Below the pieces are notes generated by a model. That model was not told where the DNA came from and ran no database searches. It was given only the letters and a program-made list of their open reading frames with translations. A program made the position numbers and the translations under genes. Positions 59,836 through 64,000 of a DNA stretch of 64,000 nucleotides are shown in pieces. Source of the DNA: an uncultured Oscillospiraceae bacterium (GTDB lineage: Bacteria; Bacillota; Clostridia; Oscillospirales; Acutalibacteraceae); contig CAOKRT010000009.1 of the NCBI GenBank assembly GCA_948471205.1, positions 1 through 64,000 on the forward strand. The letters are read 5' to 3'. The first letter of the stretch is position 1, and each line of letters opens with the position of its first letter.

Positions 59836-60606
59836 ATGTACGATTTACTTTACGGAATTATCATTTTTTTTGCTACATTCGCCGGCGCCTTTGTTGGTCT
59901 CGGCGGAGGTGTAATCATCAAGCCTTTGCTTGATTTGGTTGGACACGACAGTATTGCTGTTGTAAATTTCATATCCTCTTTTGCGGTTTTCAGCATGAGT
60001 ATAAGCGCAACAGCCAAGCATATCAAAGTAAAAACCAAACTGAATTTTAAATTTATATTTATACTTTCAATCGGCGCAGTTGCAGGCGGTATCGGCGGTT
60101 CCTGTTTGTTTGATTATCTTTTAAGTATTTTTGATAACAGTGCGTTAAAGCGTATGCAGGGCATTATCCTCGGAATACTTCTTGTTCTTTCGGTTATATA
60201 CATAAATTTAAAAAACAGAAAAAGTTTTCATATTAAAAATCCTGCGGGTATTATTTTTGCAGGTCTTGCTTTGGGACTGACAGCTTCTTTTCTCGGCGTG
60301 GGCGGCGGGCCGATAAATGTTGCTTTTCTTGTACTGTTCTTTTCTATGAGTATGAAGGATGCCGCAGTTTACAGCGTTGGCGTAATATTCTTCAGCCAGC
60401 TTTCCAAAATTATCACCATTGCTGTTTCCGGTAGCATTCCCGAATTTACGGTTCCGACACTGGCAGCAGCAATACTATGCGCAGTGGCAGGCGGTATCAT
60501 CGGCGCTGCCGCAAACAAAAAAAGCAATGAAAAAACAATTAAAATTATTTTTACAATAATTGTTGCAGCCGTTGCTGCCGTTAATTTCTGCAACGCAATT
60601 ATATAA
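59836..60606 (+). CDS. TauE/SafE-family anion exporter (TSUP)
   Basis: Membrane protein of the 4-toluene sulfonate uptake permease family, several of whose members export sulfite, sulfonates or other anions. The 256 residues have about eight membrane segments in two homologous halves, with the repeated motif GxGGGxIxxP visible as VGLGGGVIIKPLL and LGVGGGPINVAFL. It lies between mscS and the sulfatase gene; export of a sulfur oxyanion released by that sulfatase is a plausible inference. Confidence 0.88.
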   Translation: MYDLLYGIIIFFATFAGAFVGLGGGVIIKPLLDLVGHDSIAVVNFISSFAVFSMSISATAKHIKVKTKLNFKFIFILSIGAVAGGIGGSCLFDYLLSIFDNSALKRMQGIILGILLVLSVIYINLKNRKSFHIKNPAGIIFAGLALGLTASFLGVGGGPINVAFLVLFFSMSMKDAAVYSVGVIFFSQLSKIITIAVSGSIPEFTVPTLAAAILCAVAGGIIGAAANKKSNEKTIKIIFTIIVAAVAAVNFCNAII

Positions 60607-60617
60607 GGAGAAAATTT

Positions 60618-61943
60618 ATGAAAAGAAAAAACATTATATTTTATTTTTCAGACCAGCAAAGATGGGATACCGTTAACGAAACGGTAACGCCGAATTTAAT
60701 GCAGCTTGCAGCAGAAGGTGTTTTGTTTGAAAACAATTTCACCTGCCAACCTGTTTGCGGACCGGCAAGAGCCTGCCTTCAGTCAGGTGTATATGCAACA
60801 CAGATTGGCTGCTGCTGGAACGGTATTGCGCTTCCGGACACAATAACGCCGCTTGCGGAACATTTTAACAATTCGGGATACCAAACAGCATACATAGGAA
60901 AATGGCACCTTGCTTCCGACCGTTATCCCGGCGTTGGAATTCATTGCGAAAAAACAGCCATTCCAAAAGAAAGGCAGGGAAAATACCAGTACTGGCGTGC
61001 TGCAGACTGCCTTGAATTTACCTCTCACGGATATGACGGCTATGTTTTTGACGGCGACGGAAATAAAATAGACTTTAAAGGATACCGCGCAGACTGCATA
61101 AATGATTTTGCGCTTGAATATCTTGACAACCGGGATAAAGATAAACCCTTCTTTATGTTTATAAGCCAGCTTGAACCGCATCATCAGAATGACAGACATT
61201 GCTATGAAGGCTACAAGGAAACGATTGATGATTACAAAGATTATCCCATTCCCGAAGATTTATCCTTTTTAAAGGGCGATTACAAAGAAATGTATCCGGA
61301 TTATATTTCCGCTATAAACAGGCTGGATTATAATGTGGGCAGACTTGTAAATAAACTTAAAGAACTTGGAATTTATGATGACACCGTTATTATTTATACA
61401 AGCGATCACGGAAGCCACTTTAAAACAAGAAATTTAGAATATAAACGAAGCTGCCACGAAAGTGCAAGCCGCACGCCCCTTATTATCAAAGGCGGCGGAT
61501 TTGAGGGCGGAAAAACAGAAAAAAGGCTTTCAAGCCTTATTGATATTCCGCCTACAATCCTTTCAATGGCAGGAATTGATATACCCGAAAATTATATGGG
61601 AATGGATTTAACAAAACAAATTGATAATCCTGAATTGAAGCGAGACTGCGTTTTTATGCAAATCAGTGAAAGCCAGTGCGGCAGAGCAATACGCACCGAC
61701 CGTTTTAAATATGCCGTTCGCGATTTAAGTCCGTTAGGATATACACACGGCAAAAGCAAGGTGTATTTTGAAGATTATCTTTATGATTTGGAACATGACC
61801 CGATTGAAAAAACAAACCTTATTAAAAATCCGAAATATGCGCATATCCGGCAGGAACTGAAATATATGCTTATTGAACAGATGGTTCATGCGGACGAAGA
61901 ACGCCCTGTTATTCTGCCGGCCATCCGCGTAAGAAAAAAATAA
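60618..61943 (+). CDS. Cytoplasmic arylsulfatase-type sulfatase (Cys-type)
   Basis: Alkaline phosphatase-superfamily sulfatase hydrolysing sulfate esters. The active-site motif CGPAR has Cys47, the residue converted to formylglycine; Asp12 in FYFSDQQRWD and the pair in YTSDHGSH fit metal binding. Cys-type enzymes in anaerobes are matured by the radical-SAM enzyme anSME, whose gene is not in this window. There is no signal peptide, so the enzyme should be cytoplasmic and act on an imported sulfated compound. 441 residues; the ATG follows AAGGAG. The substrate is unknown, but GPH symporters beside it suggest a sulfated sugar or glycan fragment. Confidence 0.93.
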   Translation: MKRKNIIFYFSDQQRWDTVNETVTPNLMQLAAEGVLFENNFTCQPVCGPARACLQSGVYATQIGCCWNGIALPDTITPLAEHFNNSGYQTAYIGKWHLASDRYPGVGIHCEKTAIPKERQGKYQYWRAADCLEFTSHGYDGYVFDGDGNKIDFKGYRADCINDFALEYLDNRDKDKPFFMFISQLEPHHQNDRHCYEGYKETIDDYKDYPIPEDLSFLKGDYKEMYPDYISAINRLDYNVGRLVNKLKELGIYDDTVIIYTSDHGSHFKTRNLEYKRSCHESASRTPLIIKGGGFEGGKTEKRLSSLIDIPPTILSMAGIDIPENYMGMDLTKQIDNPELKRDCVFMQISESQCGRAIRTDRFKYAVRDLSPLGYTHGKSKVYFEDYLYDLEHDPIEKTNLIKNPKYAHIRQELKYMLIEQMVHADEERPVILPAIRVRKK

Positions 61944-61956
61944 ATACATCTATAAC

Positions 61957-61992
61957 AAAAAGCAACGGGATAATAAAACCCCGTTGCTTTTT
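61957..61992. terminator. Bidirectional terminator between sulfatase and GPH genes
   Basis: A 13-bp stem, AAAAAGCAACGGG (61957-61969) and CCCGTTGCTTTTT (61980-61992), with T-rich ends on both strands, sits between two convergent genes. Confidence 0.88.
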
Positions 61993-62005
61993 TATATTTG
62001 AAATT

Positions 62006-63529
62006 TTAATCATTATTCTCTGCTTGCTTTGCATGCTTTTCCACAAGTGCATCAAGAATTCTTGCATGTTCTTTATCGGTTAAAGCATATTTAAGTGTTG
62101 GCAAAGCGGAAAGCAGCATACCAATTGCCGGCGGAATGGAAATAAGCATAAACATAACCGTAGCATATTTGCCGTTGTTATAGGTTATAAAACTTTCTCC
62201 GTTTCTAAGCGCCTCGTTCATAACTTCTATATTTTTATCGGAAAAGCTTACTGCACCATAAGCAAAGGACTGAATAAGCGCTGCAATTCCGCCCGAAAGC
62301 TTTGTAATAAAGCTCTGACCCGAGAAAAATACACCGTCAGGCCTTATACCGTTATGATATTCTTCATAATCAACACAATCAGCAATCATAACAGACTGCA
62401 TAACATTTATTCCGCCCATTCCCGCACTTGCAAGGAACAGAAGAATACCTGTAATAATAACCCATACGATTGGTGTAACATCACCACCGGCAATTTTAAA
62501 CACAGCAAACATTAGGAAAAACGGAACTGCGCCGCCTATTGAAAAGAAATTGTATATCTTTTTATTTTCAAATTTCTTAACCAGCATCGGCGTTATTGCC
62601 ATAGAAATAAACTGTCCGGCAAAAATTCCGGCTGCAATGATTACAATATTCACAAACATCATTATGTTCAATCCGTTTTCACCAAACAAATTCATAAAAT
62701 CGCCGTTTGCAAAATAATAAGTAACAAAAGACATCGCAATAAGCATAAGAAGCTGAATAGGACTTCTTAAAATACCTGAAATCAGTATCTGCCTGAAAGG
62801 TTTGCACTGCCACATAAGCTTGAAGTTTTCCTTCATCGTATACCGTTTTTCAGAAGTTTTTACCCTTTCCTTCGTTCCGATACCGGCACATTCAAACATA
62901 ATTGTGCTTATAACCGTTAAAATAACAACCGTAATAATAAAACCGTATTTATTTGCCTTATTAACATCGCCCACCTTATCTGCAAGCGCACCTGCCGCAA
63001 CCTGCGCAATCTGAACAACAAGCACGCCAATGCCGCCTACGCCTGCTGCAATTCGTGCAAGACCTAAAAGCTTGGAACGGTCATTTTCATCTTCAGACAT
63101 AAGAGATGTTAAACCCCATAGCGGAATATCGCCCGCTGTATAAAGCATTCCCCAAAGAATATACGAAACAGCCGCCCAGGCAACAATCAGAATTTGCCCT
63201 GCTCTTGTATCAGCTTCGGCATAATTTCCGTTTACAAATGTTAAAATCGTAATAATGCCTATAACAACCGGTGAAAAAATAAGATACGGTCTGCATTTTC
63301 CCCATTTGGATTGTGTTTTATCAACAATCGTTCCCATCATAGGGTCATTAATTGCATCCCACACACGTGCAAGTGCAACAATCCAACCTATTGCTATAAC
63401 AGGAATATAAAGAACATACTGAAAATAATATCCAACAAGCCCTGTGGCGATAATGTTATAAATCATATTCTGACCAAACATACCTGCAAGATACATATTG
63501 CGTTCTTTTGAAGTATAAGTCTGTTTCAT
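62006..63529 (-). CDS. GPH-family (MelB-like) sugar:cation symporter
   Basis: Twelve-segment transporter with the MelB-type signature RVWDAINDPMMGTIVD, the loop GKCRPYLIFSP and MIADCVDYEEYHNGIRPDG. At 507 residues it is longer than the plus-strand paralogue at 14780 because of extended loops. The ATG follows AGGGGG. It converges on the sulfatase gene and follows the alcohol dehydrogenase gene, so a sulfated sugar or uronide is a reasonable guess for the substrate. Confidence 0.9.
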   Translation of the reverse strand: MKQTYTSKERNMYLAGMFGQNMIYNIIATGLVGYYFQYVLYIPVIAIGWIVALARVWDAINDPMMGTIVDKTQSKWGKCRPYLIFSPVVIGIITILTFVNGNYAEADTRAGQILIVAWAAVSYILWGMLYTAGDIPLWGLTSLMSEDENDRSKLLGLARIAAGVGGIGVLVVQIAQVAAGALADKVGDVNKANKYGFIITVVILTVISTIMFECAGIGTKERVKTSEKRYTMKENFKLMWQCKPFRQILISGILRSPIQLLMLIAMSFVTYYFANGDFMNLFGENGLNIMMFVNIVIIAAGIFAGQFISMAITPMLVKKFENKKIYNFFSIGGAVPFFLMFAVFKIAGGDVTPIVWVIITGILLFLASAGMGGINVMQSVMIADCVDYEEYHNGIRPDGVFFSGQSFITKLSGGIAALIQSFAYGAVSFSDKNIEVMNEALRNGESFITYNNGKYATVMFMLISIPPAIGMLLSALPTLKYALTDKEHARILDALVEKHAKQAENND

Positions 63530-63546
63530 AATTACCCCCTAATAAA

Positions 63547-63580
63547 TCATAAAAGCACACAGCGGTAAATCACTGTGTGC
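63547..63580 (-). terminator. Hairpin between the alcohol dehydrogenase and GPH genes
   Basis: GCACACAG (63555-63562) and CTGTGTGC (63573-63580) form an 8-bp stem followed on the minus strand by TTTTATG. It sits in the 62-base gap between the two minus-strand genes and may terminate or attenuate read-through. Confidence 0.65.
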
Positions 63581-63591
63581 CGATCATACTT

Positions 63592-64000
63592 TTAAGCCAT
63601 AAATCTGCGGATAACGCTTTCCATATCATTATAGTTCATAATTCTCGGAACAGGATAACCGGGATTCCCTTCTTTAAGAGCTCTTCCGATAAGCGTAGGC
63701 AAATCTTCTTCCTTAATCATATCAAAGGTTGAAGGAATATTCATATTTGCATTCAGCTCTCTGACGGCTTTAATAAAACCTTTTGCCTTTTCTTCTTCAT
63801 TGCTGCCGGCAACACCCACAATATCTGCAAGTTTTGCAAGCTGCGGATAAACAGAATCACCGTACCATTCCAGAACATACGGCAGTATAACCGCATTTGC
63901 CAGACCGTGCGGCGTTCCGTAAAGACCGCCCAAATTATGAGCAATAGCATGAACATAACCTACATAAGCTCTTGTAAAAGCACAGCCTGCCCAATAAGAA
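63592..64000 (-). CDS. Iron-containing alcohol dehydrogenase, C-terminal part
   Basis: The frame runs off the right edge, so only the last 136 residues are seen. The visible segment AFTRAYVGYVHAIAHNLGG followed by GTPHGLANAVILP contains the histidines that bind iron in the Fe-ADH (group III) family, and the C-terminal domain is complete. NAD(P)-dependent reduction of an aldehyde or lactaldehyde-type substrate is likely, but the N-terminal part is needed for a closer assignment. It lies upstream of the GPH symporter on the same strand. Confidence 0.9.
   Translation of the reverse strand, partial: SYWAGCAFTRAYVGYVHAIAHNLGGLYGTPHGLANAVILPYVLEWYGDSVYPQLAKLADIVGVAGSNEEEKAKGFIKAVRELNANMNIPSTFDMIKEEDLPTLIGRALKEGNPGYPVPRIMNYNDMESVIRRFMA

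Noticed and set aside
1..64000. tRNA, rRNA, 4.5S RNA or known riboswitches in the intergenic gaps.
   Set aside because: I looked through each gap and saw no cloverleaf, rRNA segment or riboswitch core; most gaps hold only promoters, ribosome sites and terminators. A covariance-model search would be decisive.

Overview
This window looks like a chromosomal segment of an anaerobic, AT-leaning Firmicute, most likely a clostridial (Oscillospiraceae/Ruminococcaceae-type) gut bacterium. The evidence is the gene content and order of the core blocks, strong SigA-type promoters and AGGAGG ribosome sites, a MurE carrying the DNPR signature of meso-diaminopimelate cell walls, a PASTA-domain class B PBP, a YlxM-Ffh pair, YqzL upstream of RecO, and a sulfatase with the Cys-type active site matured anaerobically. 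Assignment below class level is inference.

Layout. 1-14.7 kb is a division and cell-wall (dcw) operon on the minus strand, transcribed mraZ-rsmH-ftsL-PBP-murE-murF-mraY-ftsW-murG-murA-ftsQ and then ftsZ from its own promoter. murD, murC, murB and ftsA are not in the block. A sugar:cation symporter (GPH family) is divergent from mraZ at 14.8-16.2 kb. 16.4-41.4 kb is a two-gene minus-strand operon: a giant secreted, membrane-anchored repeat protein of about 7,996 residues, followed by a translationally coupled, single-pass membrane protein of 332 residues. 41.8-49.5 kb returns to housekeeping genes on the minus strand: rsmD-coaD-coiled-coil protein, uvrC, HPr, and the ylxM-ffh-rpsP-khpA-rimM-trmD operon. 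49.7-57.5 kb is a second minus-strand operon: CorC-like CBS protein-phoH-ybeY-era-yqzL-recO-mutS2-MATE exporter. From 57.6 to 61.9 kb the plus strand carries an FkbM methyltransferase, MscS channel, TauE-like exporter and sulfatase. On the minus strand a second GPH symporter and a truncated iron alcohol dehydrogenase close the window.

The outstanding feature is the giant gene, about 24 kb and 37% of the window. It has a signal peptide, a unique N-terminal region of roughly 860 residues, fourteen copies of a 380-660-residue module that I do not recognise, a dockerin-like EF-hand remnant, one transmembrane helix and a short acidic cytoplasmic tail. The modules shorten steadily from the N-terminal to the C-terminal half. 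The coupled downstream protein has a strongly basic cytoplasmic tail and an extracellular domain of about 280 residues. I read the pair as a membrane-anchored surface system of unknown function. This is the best candidate for an undescribed system here.

Most other genes are ordinary and confidently named. Small items added by reading: yqzL overlapping recO, a possible 24-codon leader peptide before mscS, back-to-back promoters with overlapping -35 boxes at 57.6 kb, candidate MraZ operators, and several terminators. No tRNA, rRNA, CRISPR array or intact insertion sequence was seen. All family names rest on motifs read by eye; no database search was run.
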